From Xanthoparmelia taractica (taxonomy: Eukaryota > Ascomycota > Lecanoromycetes > Lecanorales > Parmeliaceae): a stretch of 64,000 bases of DNA. The position numbers were made by a program, and so were the translations under genes. Below are positions 13,681 to 27,800 of this stretch, one piece after another; within the stretch, counting starts at the first letter, position 1, and each line of letters starts with the position of its first letter. The notes below the pieces were generated by a model. That model was not told the origin of the DNA. It was given only the letters and a program-made list of their open reading frames with translations, and ran no database searches. The stretch lies in the NCBI GenBank assembly GCA_033085395.1, contig JANQBS010000026.1, positions 211,143-275,142 on the forward strand, in the 5' to 3' direction.

Positions 13681-14241
13681 CTCGAAAATATTCAATTTTC
13701 GAGCCACGTTAGCTGTAGTTGCCTAGGCCTTACACGCTGGGACTTCTACAACAGATTAGAGACACTATATCCTCTCCGATCCACAGTGAAAAGCGAGATC
13801 ATCGTCTTAAGGTCACGTTACTAGAACGAGGCGAATGCGGGAACTTAGTCGGCGCAGTTAGATAGACATAGAAAGAGCACTGTCGATTAAGACGGATAGA
13901 TTCCATTCCTTGATTTTAACTCACCGCCACTACTTAACTTTATGCTTAGCCCCTTTAATACTATATTACTTAATCACGGCTGAGGGGCGATCTCTATCGA
14001 CGTAGCCAGGCGTGAGAGAAGATATTTCTTTCATTAATCGTGTGATAGTTATCTTCGGGTTAGATAGTTCCTTCGCTATAAAATACTCGTCGTAAGATAA
14101 AATTTCTTATTAATATCGTTATAGAGTCGTAGATTAGCTAAGCGATAATAAAATAGTAGCTAATATAGAAAGATCGAGATAGAAAGATCTAAATCGTTAG
14201 ATTCGAGCGATAAGACGCTTTAATATAGTCGAAAAAGAAAT
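13681..14241. other. Less mutated unassigned DNA
   Basis: More balanced composition than its surroundings up to about 14000, then AT-rich again. A short inverted repeat CGAAAATATTCAATTTTCG lies at about 13683-13701. No gene or element is recognised. Confidence 0.4.
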
Positions 14242-14509
14242 TATTAGACCTAGCGCTGCATGCGTCTTAGCGTCGACTACTTCTAGGTTTAGAGTCTATT
14301 GCGAGGTCATGGCGAGATTTATAATCTAAGACCTTAACGAGACCTTGGCGATTATATATTCTCTTCGCATATTCTAGAATTTTTATATTTCGTAGAAATT
14401 AGTTCTATTAGAACTTAATATCTAATAAAGAAATTATTATTATATTAATTATACGTCTCTTATATTAATTAGATCGCTTATTAATCGCTAGCGAATTAAA
14501 TCTCTTATA
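14242..14509 (+). repeat. 5' LTR of chromovirus copy A
   Basis: 268 bp aligning end to end with the 259-bp LTRs of copy B. TGTTAGGCC has become TATTAGACC and the terminal CTTACA reads CTTATA, all RIP-type transitions. Confidence 0.85.
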
Positions 14510-14699
14510 ATTCTAATTTCTCTATCTTTTAAAGAAAGAGACTTATTATTATTACGATATTAAACTCTTCGTCGAATTAAAATAAATATATCGTAGAGCG
14601 ACGTAACTTTAACGCTAATTTTTAAGAATTTATCTTAAAAAATCAAGCGATCTTAAAGAAACGTCTTAAGAATATTTAAGTAAAAAATTATCGTCTAAA

Positions 14700-17600
14700 A
14701 TTAAAACGAGAGTTAACTAAATTACGAGCACGTAATAATATATTACGTAATTTAAATTTTCTTATAACTCTCATCGAAGCGATAGCGATTTCGTCTATTA
14801 TTTCGTTTTTAATAAATATCTTAATTAAAGCGAATATACTTTATTTCGAAAGAATATATTCTTATAAGAGTAATAGTAAAGAGAAATATTTACGCTAATT
14901 TCGCGAAGTCGAAATTTAATTTCTTATAAGTCTCGAGTATTTTATTATCGATTAAGCTAAGATTATCTATTATATATAATTCTTAGAAAACGATCTTAAT
15001 ACGTAATAATATAAGTACTTTTAAACTTATAGATTAAAGAAGATCGAGTTTTTTAAATTATTTTTATTTAACTTAATTACGAATTTAATAAATTATTATT
15101 TATTTATTTATAAAAAGTAAAAAATAACGAAGTAGCGATAAGATTAAAAGATCTTAGTTTTTAAGATTTATTTAAAGAAGTTAAAAGCTTATCTATCTTC
15201 GTTTGCGAAGAAGTATTAAATAAACTTTTTCTTAGCTAAGCTACGATCTAAGCTAAAGAATAAGATTCTTAATATTAATAATATATCAAAATAGAGAAAA
15301 GAAATTCTTGCTATAGCAATTATATAAAAAACGATTTTAAAGCGCGCGCGTCTTAATAATAATAATTTTAATTCGAAGTAATTAGAGGAATTTAATATAG
15401 ATAAGTTCTTAAAAGCTCGAATTTCGACGCCTAATACGACTTTAAAAGATAACATTAAATTTACGCGTATTTAAGAAGAAAATAAGAAGCGTAGAGCTAA
15501 GATCGCTAATTATAATATTAAAATATCTATTATTTATTAATATTATTAGAAATTAGATTATTTAAAATCGAATTATCTCGATAAGAATAAATCGACTATT
15601 ATCGTCGCGACGATATCGATAAAAAACGAATTAATTTCGTAAGCGTCTCTAAAGCGAAGTAAGAAAAACGAATAATAGAGATAATTTCTTTTATTATTAC
15701 GAAGAGATAAATTAAGCTATAGAGTAATTAGAGATAATTTATTGCTCTACTCGATTACGAGGTATATATTAATTTAATTATATAGAAGTTCGTGATTTAA
15801 TAAGATCTTTAATTATATATCGCTATCTTATTATAAACGAAAGCGCTTAGCGAGTAAGATATATATTATTATAGTGCTTATTAGCTAAACTATTAGCTAG
15901 TCGATAGCTGAAATTAAGAATAATAATATAATATACTATTTTACGTTGTAGATTAAGAAGATCTTAATATCGTATTAAGTATACTCGCGTTATATTAATT
16001 ATAGATTCTACTTAATTCTATAACGACGTAATAACGATTTAAGATTAATATTAGAAAACTTTAAATTAAAGAATTAATTAAATTTATCTAAAAAATCGAG
16101 CGAGAGTTAAATATATTCGTAATCGTATACGCTATAATAACTTAAGGCGAATAAAAGAGTATTAATAATTTAGAGCTCTTAAGGAAATTATTAAAGTTTA
16201 AGAATATCTTTTTTAATAATATAATAGAGATCTTATCTACGTTTAAGTAAAGAAGTTATATTATTAAAATAGAGAAGAGTAAAGAATCGTCTTATAAGTC
16301 TCTTTATAATCTATTTTAAATTAAGCTATCGAAGCTAAGACGATATCTTAAGAAATTATGTTTTAATAGTTAAATTCGTTATATAATTTTCTTCGCTAAA
16401 GCTTTTATTCTCTTTATCTTAAAAAAGAATAATAAATTATATTTTTATATAAATTATCGAAGCTTAAATACGATAATAATAAAGAATTAATATTTATTAT
16501 CTCTAATTACTAAGACGTTAAATCGTTTATATAACGTTAAGATATTTTTAAAGTTAAATCTTAAGAATATTTATTATAGAATTTATATTAAGAAGGGCGA
16601 TAAGTGAAAGACTACGTTTCGTATTCGCTATAATTATTTTAAATACTTAATAATATCTTTCGATCTTATAAATATATTAGCTACGTTTTAAGCGTATATT
16701 AATAGAGCTCTTATTAGCCTTATAAATATTACGTGTGTAATATATTTAAATAATATCTTAATCTATAGCGCTAAGTCGATGAAATATAAATAATATCTTA
16801 AATAAGTACTTAAGCGATTACGTTAATTTTAGCTATATATAAATCTAAAGAAATATTAGTTTTATATTAAATTAATTAAGTTTTTAGAATTTATTATAAT
16901 TATTAATAATATAGTTATAAATTAAGAACGCGTAATAACGATTTAAGAATAATTAACGTCGCGTAACTATCGAAATATATAAATCTTTTTAAACTTTATA
17001 AATTTTTATCGACGCTTTATTTTTATATACTCTATTATTATAGCGTCTTTTATTAATTTATTTAAGAATAATAAGATTAATAAGAAATTAGAATCGTTTA
17101 ATTAATTAAAAGACGCTAGATTAACTTTTGAGTAACTACGTAATATTTTTACGACTGCGTTGTTTCTATAACATTACGATTCTTAAAAGAAATTACGCGT
17201 AGAGATTAATATCTCTAACTTTAATATAAGAATTATACTTTCGTAATTAAATAATAATAATTATTAATAATTCGTCGCGTTTTTTTTTAGAAAGATAATA
17301 TTAACGAAATAAAACTATAAAACTTATAACTAGAAATTACTTATTATTATTATAACGATAAAGTAATAGTATTATTATCTAAAAGATAATATTTATTATA
17401 TTAAGATTTAATTAGATTATAATAATCTTAAGAAATTTATAAAGTAAAAGAAGCTTAATTTTAAATAGACTCGTTAGGCGCTAAAGTTAGTTATTTATAA
17501 CTTTAAGATTTTTTATTAAATAAAAAAATTAAATTATATAGATACGCTATCGCGATAATTAAATTATAAAAATTTATCGTTATTAAATATTAAACTATTA

Positions 17601-19250
17601 TCTATACTTTAAAATAAACTTATTCTTTAAATAAGCGACGAGCTATTATAAAGAGATAAAGAAGTAATAGTAGTAATAGCGTCTACGCTACGAGTTATAG
17701 ATATATAGATAGTTATTTTAAGAAGAAAGATTAAGACTATATTTAAAATTACGTATAACGATTCGTAAAGATTAATAAAAACGCTAATTCGAGAATTATA
17801 ATTCTATAATAATTAAATAAACTCTTTTTAAGTTAATGCGAATATATTTATAAAGCGATATTATACTTATAATTAAATATAAATCTTTAACTTTAAGAGA
17901 CTATTATTAAATAATAATTATCTTTATGTATCTAAAGATAATATCTTACGAGAAGAACTTATTAATAAGTATTATAATAATTTTTTAATAGAATACTTTA
18001 ATGCTACGAAGATGTATAAGCTTTTTATTTATAAATATTATTAATATAAAAGTCTTAAGAAAGTTACTAACTATGTTAAGACTTATAATATATATTAACG
18101 TATTAAGACGCCGCGTTATCGACTCTATAATAAATTAATCTTACTTCTTATTACTATTAAGTTATAAAAGAAGATTTCTATAAATTTTATTACGAGCTTA
18201 TTCTCAAGTAAGCTTAAAGGCGTTATCTATAACGCTATTTTAGTTATAGTAAATCGATTTATAAAAATAATTAGAAATTTATCGATAATTATTAAAATCG
18301 ACGTTATTAAGCTAGCGAAAGTATTTTATATTAAAATCGTTTATCGCTACGAGATATCTAATAATATCGTTAGCGATAGAGACTCGATACTTATTAGCGA
18401 GTTCTAATTAGCGATCTATTATTATTTAAAAATAAAGCGTTATTTAAGTATCGTCTTTTATTCTTAGATTAATAATTAAATTAAGCGTTAAAATTAAATA
18501 CTAAAATATTATTTATTCGTGTTTATTAATAAGAAGTAAATTAATCAGACTAAACTACTATTTATAATAGAGTTTATATATATAAATAATTAATATATCT
18601 TTATCGAAACGATATCGTTTTTCTTAATATATAGATATTATTCGAAAGTACGTTGAAAGATTAAGAATAACTTTATCGAGAAAAGAGTATTCGCTATAAA
18701 TAAAAAGATAAAAAGATTATAAACGCTAAAGAATAAGATAGTAGAGTAATTACGTAGCGCTATTACGGCTTAAGTTAAGTAATATAATAAATCGCATTAA
18801 TCTTAAAGCTATAAAGTAAGTAATTTAATACTATTAAGAATTAAGAATTTAAAATAAAAACGTCTAAGTAAAAAGTTAATTTATAAATATATAAGATCTT
18901 TTCGAATCGTAAATAAAATAGAATCGTAAGCGTATCGCTTATTATTATCTTTCACGTATCGAATTTATAATATTTTTTATATATCGTTACTTAAATTATA
19001 TTATATACGCGACTACGGCGAAGAAGCGAAATTCTTTATATAAGCTCTTAAGCTTATCGATAATAATAAGATATAAAAGATAAAAGAAATTATTAATAAA
19101 ATTAAGAAGCGAAAAAACGTTTAATATAAGATTAAATAAATTAATTAGAGCGAAGAACTTAAGCGTGTTAATAAGTTAATTTAGATCTATAATACGCGAG
19201 AGATTAATAAGCGAAAGCATTAAGTATTAAATAAGAAAGTTATTTAATTA
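14700..19250 (+). pseudogene. gag-pol relic with chromodomain, copy A
   Basis: A decayed polyprotein parallel to that of copy B. The Gag zinc knuckle (about 15530-15583) is visible with Tyr replacing Cys/His. RT lies at about 16440-16770; its catalytic box reads YLNNILIYS, as expected when both Asp codons suffer G-to-A. The integrase core is at about 18180-18470, and the C-terminal chromodomain remnant at about 19090-19200 has lost 25 bp compared with copy B. Chromodomains in this Ty3/Gypsy clade are known to direct integration to heterochromatin. Many TAA/TAG stops make it non-functional. Confidence 0.82.
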
Positions 19251-19559
19251 AATTAATAATCGTCGCTAAGTAAGCGAAAACGTTGAAAACGAAAATAAAT
19301 ATAATAACTATTTTAGTGTGTTAAGTAATTATAGACGTATTCTTTATATTTATTAATATAATTATTTAATTAAATAATATTACGTTAAAAATATATCGTA
19401 TTGAATTAGAATATATATTATTATAAATATAAGTTATTAGAGAAACGCTTAATACGTATTATAAAAAGATGCGATTAAGTTTACTTAGCTCGTCGTGTAT
19501 TAAAATAAAAAGAAATAAATAATCTCTATCGTAGCGATAGAGATTAATAAAGAAGAATA

Positions 19560-20040
19560 TCTTAAGTGAAATTCTTATTTAATAGAAAAGAATCTTTAGG
19601 GAAATTCTTATTCGAGAAGTCTATCTATTCGATATTACTCTTATTAGAGATAAGTTCTTTTAACTTCGTTTTATAGACGTTTATGCTATCTATCTTCTCT
19701 TAAAAGAGCTTTTATAATTTTCAAGCTCTTTAACGCGCTTATATAACGTCTCGAGTTTTTTCTTCGCGATCTAAAGATTGCGTTAAAGAATCGTAATAAT
19801 AGTAATTACTTAGTTATTAATAATTATAATTAAACTCTATTTCTTACGAAACTAAGTAATCTTATAATTAATATACGCTCGACTACGCTCTATCGACGCT
19901 ATAATTTTAAGAATTCGACGAACGCGACGAAGAATCTTTCGAATCTTTTTATAAAGAAAAGACGAAATCTTTACGTAATTTTAAATTCTTTTTTTAGCGC
20001 TCTTATAATAAGTGTAAAATAAGAATTTATCTTTAATATA
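19560..20040 (-). pseudogene. Antisense coiled-coil frame, copy A
   Basis: Behind the pol gene and opposite to it, a minus-strand frame runs from about 20040 to 19640. It begins DYIKDKFLFYTYYK, has a basic helix with IRKILRRVRR, and ends in a heptad-rich segment KKKLETLYKRVKELENY. Stops occur only at TAG/TAA and match those of the equivalent frame in copy B. No known domain is recognised. It could be an antisense accessory ORF of the element or captured host sequence. Confidence 0.45.
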
Positions 20041-20043
20041 ATC

Positions 20044-20230
20044 TGTTATGAAACATATAATTCTATGGGCGTATGGCTGGTCATGACTAGCCTTGGCGCT
20101 CGCTTCTCCGTACTTAGCTGGCGCACACACACGTAGATCAATGAACAATATATTTCACTACACTTATTATTAACCACATCAATATTGTTCCTTGACAATT
20201 TGTCACGACAATAACTTACTTCTCGCACTC
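20044..20230. other. Possible LTR fragment at the broken end of copy A
   Basis: The sequence starting TGTTATGAAACATATAATTC replaces the expected continuation of copy A and is much less RIP-mutated. The start resembles fungal LTR ends, but no partner, matching end or target duplication was found. Confidence 0.25.
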
Positions 20231-20439
20231 TTCGAGAGTTTAATCGAAGAATAGAGTGATCTATTACTTTTTTATCGCCTAATCGAACTAGTAAAAAAGA
20301 TATTAATCTTATATAGCTTAAGCGCTTCGTAAGATACGATGAATTAAGTCTTGAGCATCTAAGAGCTATAAATTTTATTCAACTCTTTTAAAATTATCTT
20401 CTAACTATATATTAGTATTTAGAATTCGAAACCGCCGTT

Positions 20440-21375
20440 TCTTTTAATCGAACGATATCGTTAAATTAATCGAGCTCTCGAAAACGAGTCGAGATTGAAA
20501 GAGAATCGAATATTTCCTCGAAGATTAAGAAATTCTCTATCTACGACGACGGCTTCGAGTAGCATCTTATTGATCATGGCGTTTATCCTTATGAATACGA
20601 CTATAATAATAACGATGACTTCGTATATCTAGATAATTGAGAGGAAATAAATTAGAGGCTAGCGCAGTCACGGTCTTTTCTTTCGCTATCACACTTTTCT
20701 CGTGAAGCGTTTCGAAATTTTAAAAAAATAAATATGTAGACTTTAACAGAAAACACTATAATAAGCAAGATATTCCCGATTATTGCTAATATCTCCGATA
20801 TCCCCTTATAGAAGAACCTTCTCTTCGGAAATCTTAAACCTCTAATCAATAACTCTATTATTAAGATCAAGTCAGATTGCTACGATAATAGTTATTTGGC
20901 GGATCTTAATAAGTAGATCCGGAAAGAGTTAGAGTCTTACATCGTGTTATCGATGAATATCGCTGCATCGTGCTTGCTTAATTTCTTCACAGAGAGAAAA
21001 GAACCGAATAAGAGTATCGTCGTGTGCAAGCGATAAGCTTTATATAACGGTGCTTTAGATGCCCGTGGAATATATAAGCTTCGGTTATACGTTAACCTAG
21101 AGACGACTTACGATAACAATGCGTATACGATCACGTCGACTTATTATGATAACATAGAAGCCCTAAAATTATACTCGACACACCTAACTCCTTCTATAAG
21201 TCCCGGCATCTCAATTGAATATCGAATAACTCAATTAAATGACTAGGATATAACTAGGAACCCAGATACCTTCCGACAAGAAGCTAGCGCTTTAAGAAAT
21301 ATCAGGGACTGGGCGAAAGAGAAACGGAAAGAGCTTATAATTGCGATAAATAACAAAGTACCAGATATAGAATAA
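20440..21375 (+). pseudogene. Relic of an uncharacterised fungal protein gene
   Basis: One plus-strand frame continues for more than 300 codons to a final TAA at 21373-21375 without any insertion or deletion. From 20521 on it is 285 codons, broken by eight premature stops that all fit mutated Trp or Gln codons (for example before RKELESY and HLIDHG). Segments such as IYDDGF, HLIDHGVYPYEYDY, LLFGNLKPLI, YDNNAYTITSTY and FRQEASALRNIRDWAKEKR resemble, from memory, a multicopy family of uncharacterised ascomycete proteins without an assigned function. The lesion pattern implies inactivation by RIP alone. The upstream limit is uncertain. Confidence 0.7.
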
Positions 21376-24300
21376 TTAGATCTAACTTTATTCACGTAGA
21401 GTTTTATATTAGTGTTATCAACTAAGATTATTTACTTAGAATCTAAGACGTTAGCTGACGAGCTTGCCCTGGAAGTTGAAATATTAATTAGCTTTGATTA
21501 TAGAACTTCGATTAGAGCTTAAATAAATCTTTTATTTAAAGTCTCCTCGAGTCGATAATTTAAGAAAGCGTCTCAAGTTAGCAAGAGGTTAAGTAGAAGA
21601 TCTAAAGTCTTATAAGTTATCTATAAAGAATCTAGGCTCTAATGCAAAGAGGCACGTCTACGGCGATAATAACGTGTGAAAACTAGTTTATCAGCGCAAA
21701 ACCGCTTTAGCTATTATGCATTACTAAATTGCTAAAGCTATCGATATCACCGCTACCTCTAAGAATTCATTATCGCTACTAATCATTATCTCGTATCATA
21801 TATATATTCTATCTTTAAAGTTATTTTTCGAACTCCTCGTCTTTTAATGCCTTCGAAACTCTCGTTATATTCTATCTTTATTACTTTAATATTCTAAATT
21901 AATAACTTTTTAAGTTTTCTATTAAAAGCCTTATCTTTTTATAATTGTAATTATTAAAGTCTCGAGAGTAGATTTACTCGATAAGATCAATATTTCTAGA
22001 TATCGACTTATATTACTTCTTTATTAACGAAAAGATGGTCGTGTGAAGTTAGAGTAATTATAAAAAGAGTCTCTTTAACACCTTATATCTTAGAGGGCTT
22101 ATAATTATAATTAGGGTCTTTTACAAGCTACTCTCGAAGATTATTTAAACTTCGAGTTAATATATTACCTTAGAGTGTGTAGTTTTTTAAAGACGAACTT
22201 AGAGAATTAGAGAGTGTTTCTACTCCCTTAGTGTTAGAATCGGATCGTAGAAAGCGAGTTAAAACTGGAGCTTTATAGAGTTAGGTTATAAGAAAGGAAT
22301 CCTCTTTCAAAAATAAAGCTAAAGGGACGATTTAAAAATAAAACGTAAAAGTGCGAGAAAGATAAGATAAAGGTGATTTAGAAGTGAAATAGAAAGTTCA
22401 GAGATATATTAATACTCGTCTATATAATATTCCCCATTAATTTCCTATTAAGAACGTTATCGTCGAATTAATAGAAAAGTTAGAAAATATCTTACGTAGC
22501 GAAAATAAAAGCATAGTAGTTTATTAGAAGGAAACCAAACTTAATGAAAAAGATAGATTAACTAGCGCGATTATATCACGCAGACGTTATATTAATTATT
22601 CGTAGAAATAAAAGATATTATACTTATCGATCGACTAATTATTAATAGTAATCTCTTAGCATAATAGAAATCGTACGTATAAACCCGATATATCGAAGCT
22701 TTAAGCTTACCCGAGCTTAGAAAGTGTTGTACTCGTTATCTATTAATCTACTATCTAAAGACTTTAATTACACTAATCGCGAGGTTCTTTATAACTTAAA
22801 AGTAAAGAATCTATCGAGTGAGAGATCTAATTTAGTCGAGACTTTAGAAGATATATAAGTATTAAGAAACTCGATATTGCATCGCATATACTTAGCAATC
22901 TGAGTAATGCTATAATAGCGACGTTGAGGAAGCTAAGATAATAATATCGATATCCGCTCTCTTGATAGGATCGTTCTTAGAGTAGGCTAATCGTTAGAAA
23001 TTCTTTTTAATCGGCTGATTACGCTCAATAATATACTAAAGGTGCTGTAGTACCTTAATATATCTATGCTGTGATTGAGTAGAAGAAGTAGTATAAAGTA
23101 GAAGTAGGATAAATAGAAATAGAATAATGGGAAAAGAAATGAGTATACGTTTGAGTCCGTAAAACAAAGACTCCTTTTTGATTAGTACGGTGAGCATACT
23201 ACAATAGTCGAGTTCTTCTCTCCGAGTGTCTTTCTACTTTCAGAGTATACTCGAGGTTAAGCTCCGCGAGGTGATAACAATATGCACTTTAGACGCGTCA
23301 AGCATAAAATATCTTAGGTTGATATAAGTTTTATCTCGGTCGTTATTAATAATGTTCGCACTATCTAGAATTACCAGTTATCAATTCTCATAACTATAGA
23401 ATTAGCGCTTAATCGTAGACATCGCGTCCTCTATCTTTACTATCTCTTAACTTATATCTATTTACTAACTATAAAGAAGTCGATAGATTTAAATATAGTC
23501 GCGCTTGATTAACTTCTTCGATCTAGAATACGATAGTGTAATTTTGTCGATATTCGCGGATATAGTTTAGCACCAGCTGCGACTTACTCGCTTTATCGAG
23601 TCCCTATCGACTCGCGGGAAATGCGTATTTTAAGCATTAATTAGCACTAACGTCTCTTTAAATTTTGTTTTAGTGTCCCTTCTATCAGATTAAGAGAAAC
23701 GCTTCTTACGTAGAATACGAGTTAGTTTAGCTAATAAGTACTATTGCCGACGTGATTTTGAGAGCGTTGTAAGTATTAATACGTTAGTATATCTATATAT
23801 AAATTTATAAAGCTTCCGCGTCTTTAATACGAGAGTAGGTTAATCTCGAGCTAAACTCTAATTCTTATATGTCTAGGCGCACACGAGCGACAAAGTTATT
23901 CATAGCACGACTAATTAATAAGTTTAAGAGACTAGGCTTCTTTAAGAAGAATTTGACTATCTATCTAGATTATACTTTTATCTGAGTCTTTAGATTCTAT
24001 TACGCAATACTCAAGACTTTTCATTTATACCTTAGATTGTAGATTTTAGCCTCGATGCTTGACGCTAAGAGAGAGAGTCTACGATATTACGAGAAATACT
24101 ACGACTTATTCGTTCGTATCTTCGACGACTAATAAGAAAATTATAAGAGCTGATATTTCTTCTGTGCCGGCACTGGCCAGCGATTCATATGGAGCTTTAA
24201 AGACTATATTTTATCGTTGGTAACAGAGTGGCCTAGGAGAGCTAGTCGCATAAGGAGCGTCGTCAAGTTCTCGATACAAAAGACTTCTAGATCCCTCGAT

Positions 24301-24427
24301 ATCTTTTCTCTACAATGTTAAAAAGTAATTAATTAAGAAGAATGTTATCATGGTATATATATACCTATTCCAGGGTATGCAGGACTTTATTATAATATTT
24401 AACACTTGTTCCCCGTTTCTACTAAAC
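21376..24427. other. Unassigned degraded DNA
   Basis: About 3 kb of moderately AT-rich DNA. No continuous frame or terminal repeat was recognised. About 23185-23250 (around CTTCTCTCCGAGTGTCTT) matches the reverse complement of 34283-34345, so part of it is a dispersed repeat. Some patches, for example near 23.1-23.3 kb and 24.15-24.25 kb, keep higher GC. Confidence 0.4.
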
Positions 24428-24636
24428 GTGCTGCTAAGGGTATTGAGGCGGGTTTTATACTTTATAGTCTCAAAAGTATAATAGATGGTCGAGATAGATA
24501 TGTCGCGTTCTAGCTGCATATTCCAGTCGCGATACGAGTTTATAATCTCGTTGCCCAACGACTACAGCCGATTAGAGCTACGTGTAATTGTGTAGATTAT
24601 TAGAGCACATAATCTGTATGCGCTCACCTCTATGTG
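24428..24636 (+). repeat. Repeat R, left part, target of chromovirus copy B
   Basis: Aligns with 56236-56450. The same repeat continues after copy B at 32729-32856 and, after a second insertion, at 33254-33450. It ends in ATGTG (24632-24636), the target duplication of copy B; the undisturbed site at 56450-56454 reads ACGTG once. Confidence 0.85.
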
Positions 24637-24895
24637 TGTTAGGCCTAGCGCTGCATGCGCCTTAGCGCCGACTACTCATGGGTTCAGGGTTCATTGCGGG
24701 TCATTGCGGGGTCATGACGGGGTTCATGACCTTGGCGGTTATATGTCCTCTTCGCATGTCTCAGGGTTTTCGTGTTTCTTAGAAATTAGTTTTACTAGAA
24801 ATTAGGATCTAATAAAGAAATTATTATCGTATCGACTATACGTCTCTTATATTGATTAGACCGCTTGCTAAGCGCTAGCGAATTAACTTCTTATA
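24637..24895 (+). repeat. 5' LTR of chromovirus copy B
   Basis: 259 bp; contains a GGGTTCATTGCGGG/GGGTCATTGCGGGG near-repeat in its first half. It differs from the 3' LTR mainly by transitions. Confidence 0.9.
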
Positions 24896-27800
24896 GTTCT
24901 AATTTCTCTATCTTTTAAAGAAAGAGATCTATCGTCGCTACGATATCGAACTCTTCGTCGAATCGAAATAAATATATCTTAGAGCGATGTGACTTCGATA
25001 CTAGTTTTTAAGGGTTTATTTTAAAGAATTAAGCGATATTAAAGAAACGTCTTAAGAACGTTAGAGTAAAAAATAGTTATTTAAAATTAAAACGAGAATT
25101 AACTAAGTTACGAGCACGTAATAACGTGTTACGTAACTCGAATTTTTTTATAATTCTCGTCGAAGCGATAGCGATTTCGTTTATTATTTCGTCTTTAATA
25201 AATATTTTAATTAAAGCGAAAATACTTCGTCTTAAAAGAATATATTTTTATAAGAATAGTAGTAAAGAGAAATATTTACGCTAATTTCGCGAAGTCGAAA
25301 TTCGATTTCTTATAAGTCTCGAGTATTTTATTATCGATTAAGTTAAGATTATCTATTATATATAATTCTTAGAAGACGATCTTAATACGTAATAATATAA
25401 GTACTTTTAAATCTATAGACTAAAGAAAGTTATCTTCGAGTTTTTTAAATTATTTTTACTCGACTTAATTGCGAATCTAATAAATTATTATTTACTTATC
25501 TATAAAAAGTGAAAAGCGATAAAGTAGCGATAAAATTAGAAGATCTTAGTTTTTAAGACTTATTTAAAGAAATTAGAAATCTATTTATCTTCGTTTACGA
25601 AGAAGTATTAAATAAACTTTTTCTTAATTAAGCTACGATCTAAGCTAAAGAATAAGATTCTTAATATTAATAATATATTTAAGTAAAGAGAAGAAATTCT
25701 TGCTATAATAATTATATAGAAAATAATTTTAAAGCGCGCGCGCCTTAGTAACGATAATTTTGATTCGAAGTAATTCGGGGAGTCTAATAAAAATAAGCTT
25801 TTGAAAGCTCGAATTTCGAAGCCTAATACGATTTTAAAAGATAACACTAAGTCTACGCGCTCTCGAGAGAAAGATAAGAAGCGTAGAGCTAAGATCGCTA
25901 ATTATAATATTAAAGTATCTATCGTTTATTAATATTATTAGAAATTAGATTATATGAAATCGAATTATCTCGATAAGAATAAATCGATTATTATCGTCGC
26001 GGCGATATCGATAAAAAACGAATTAACTTTATAAGCGCCTCTAAAGCGAAGTAAGAAAAACGAATAATAGAGATAATTTCTTCTATTATTACGAAGAAAT
26101 AAATTAAGCTATAGAGTAATTAAAGATAACTTATTACTCTACTCGATTGGGAGGCGTATATTAATTTAATTACGTAGAAGTTCGTAATTTAGTAAAATCT
26201 TTAATTATGTGCCGCTATCTTATCGCAGACGAAAGCGCTTAGCGAATAAGATATATACTACTATAATGCTTATTAGCTAGACTATTAAATAGTTAATAAT
26301 TAAGATTAAGAGCGATAGTGTAATATACTATTTTACGTTGTAGACTAAGAAGATCTCGATATCGTATTAGATATGCTTACGTTATATTAATTATAGATTT
26401 TACTAGACTCTACGACGACGTAGTAACGATTTAAGATTAATATTAAGAAATTCTAGATTAAAGAATCGATTAAATTTATCTAAGGAATCGAGCGAAAGTT
26501 AAATATATTCGTAATCGTATACGCTATAACGACGCGAGGTAAATAGAAGAATATTAATAATTTAGAGCTCTTAAGAAAATTATTAAAGTTTAAGAACATT
26601 TTTTTTAATAATATAATAGGGATCTTATCTACGTTTAAGTAAAAGAATTATATTATTGAGATAAAGAAGAATAAAGAGTTACTTTATAAATCTCTTTATA
26701 ATCTATTTCAAATAAAGTTATCGAAGCTAAAACGATATCTTAAGAAGTTATTTTATAAGAATTAAGTCCGTTACTTAATTTTCTGCGTTAAAGTCTCTAT
26801 TCTCTTTATCTTAAAGAAGAATAATAAATTACGTCTTTACGTAAATTATCGAAACTTAAATATAATAACGATAAAGAATTAATATTTATTATCTTTAATT
26901 ATTAAGACGTTGAATCGCTTATACGACGTTAAGATATTTTTAAAGTTAAATTTTAAGAATATTTATTATAGAATTCGTATTAAAAAGAACGACGAGTGAA
27001 AGACTACGTTCCGTACTCGCTATGATTATTTTTAATACTTAATAATATCTTTCGACCTTATAAATATTACGTGTGTAATATATTTAAATAATATCCTAAT
27101 CTATAGCGCTGAGTCGGCGAAATATTAATAGTACGTTAAATAAGTACTTAAGCGATTACGTTAGTTTTAGTTATATGCAAATCTAAAGAAATATTAGTTT
27201 TATATTAAATTAATTAAGTTCTTAGAGTTCGTTGTAATTATTAATAATATGGTTATAAATTAAGAACGCGTGATAACGATTCGAGGATAATCAACGCCGC
27301 GAAGTTATCGAGATATATAAATCTTTTTAAATTTTGCAAATTTTTATCGACGCTTTATTTTTAAATACTTTTTTATTATAGCGTTTTTTATTAACTTACT
27401 TAAGAATAGTAAGATTAATAAGAAATTAGAATCGTTTAAGTAATTAGAAGACGTTAGATTAACTTTCGAATAACTTCGCAATATTTTTACGATTACGTTA
27501 TTTCTATAATATTACGATTCTTAAAAGAAATTACGCGTAGAGATTAATATCTCTAACTTTAATATGAAAGCTATACTTTCGCAATCGAACGATAACGACT
27601 ATTAATAACTCGTCGCGTTCTTTTCTAGAAAGATAATATTAGCGAAATAAAACTATAAGATTTACGATTAAGAATTACTTATTATCGTCGTAGCGATAAA
27701 GTAATAATATTACTATTTAAAAGATAGTAAGTATTATATTAAGATCTAATTAGATTATAATAATCTTAAGAGATTTATAAAGTAAAAGAAACTTAATTTT

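Larger units (their letters stand above)
14242..20043 (+). mobile_element. Chromodomain Gypsy element, copy A, 3'-truncated
   Basis: A degraded LTR (14242-14509) starts an element collinear with copy B at 24637 over almost its whole length: same LTR, gag zinc knuckle, RT, integrase, chromodomain and antisense frame. Similarity to copy B stops at about 20043, in the 3' region, where unrelated sequence begins; there is no 3' LTR and no target duplication. Mutation load is higher than in copy B, so copy A is probably the older insertion. Confidence 0.85.

Noticed and set aside
15216..25847. 79-codon minus-strand frames at 15216-15455 and 25608-25847
   Set aside because: They lie opposite the gag frame of the two chromovirus copies, and their similarity to each other follows from the copies being homologous.
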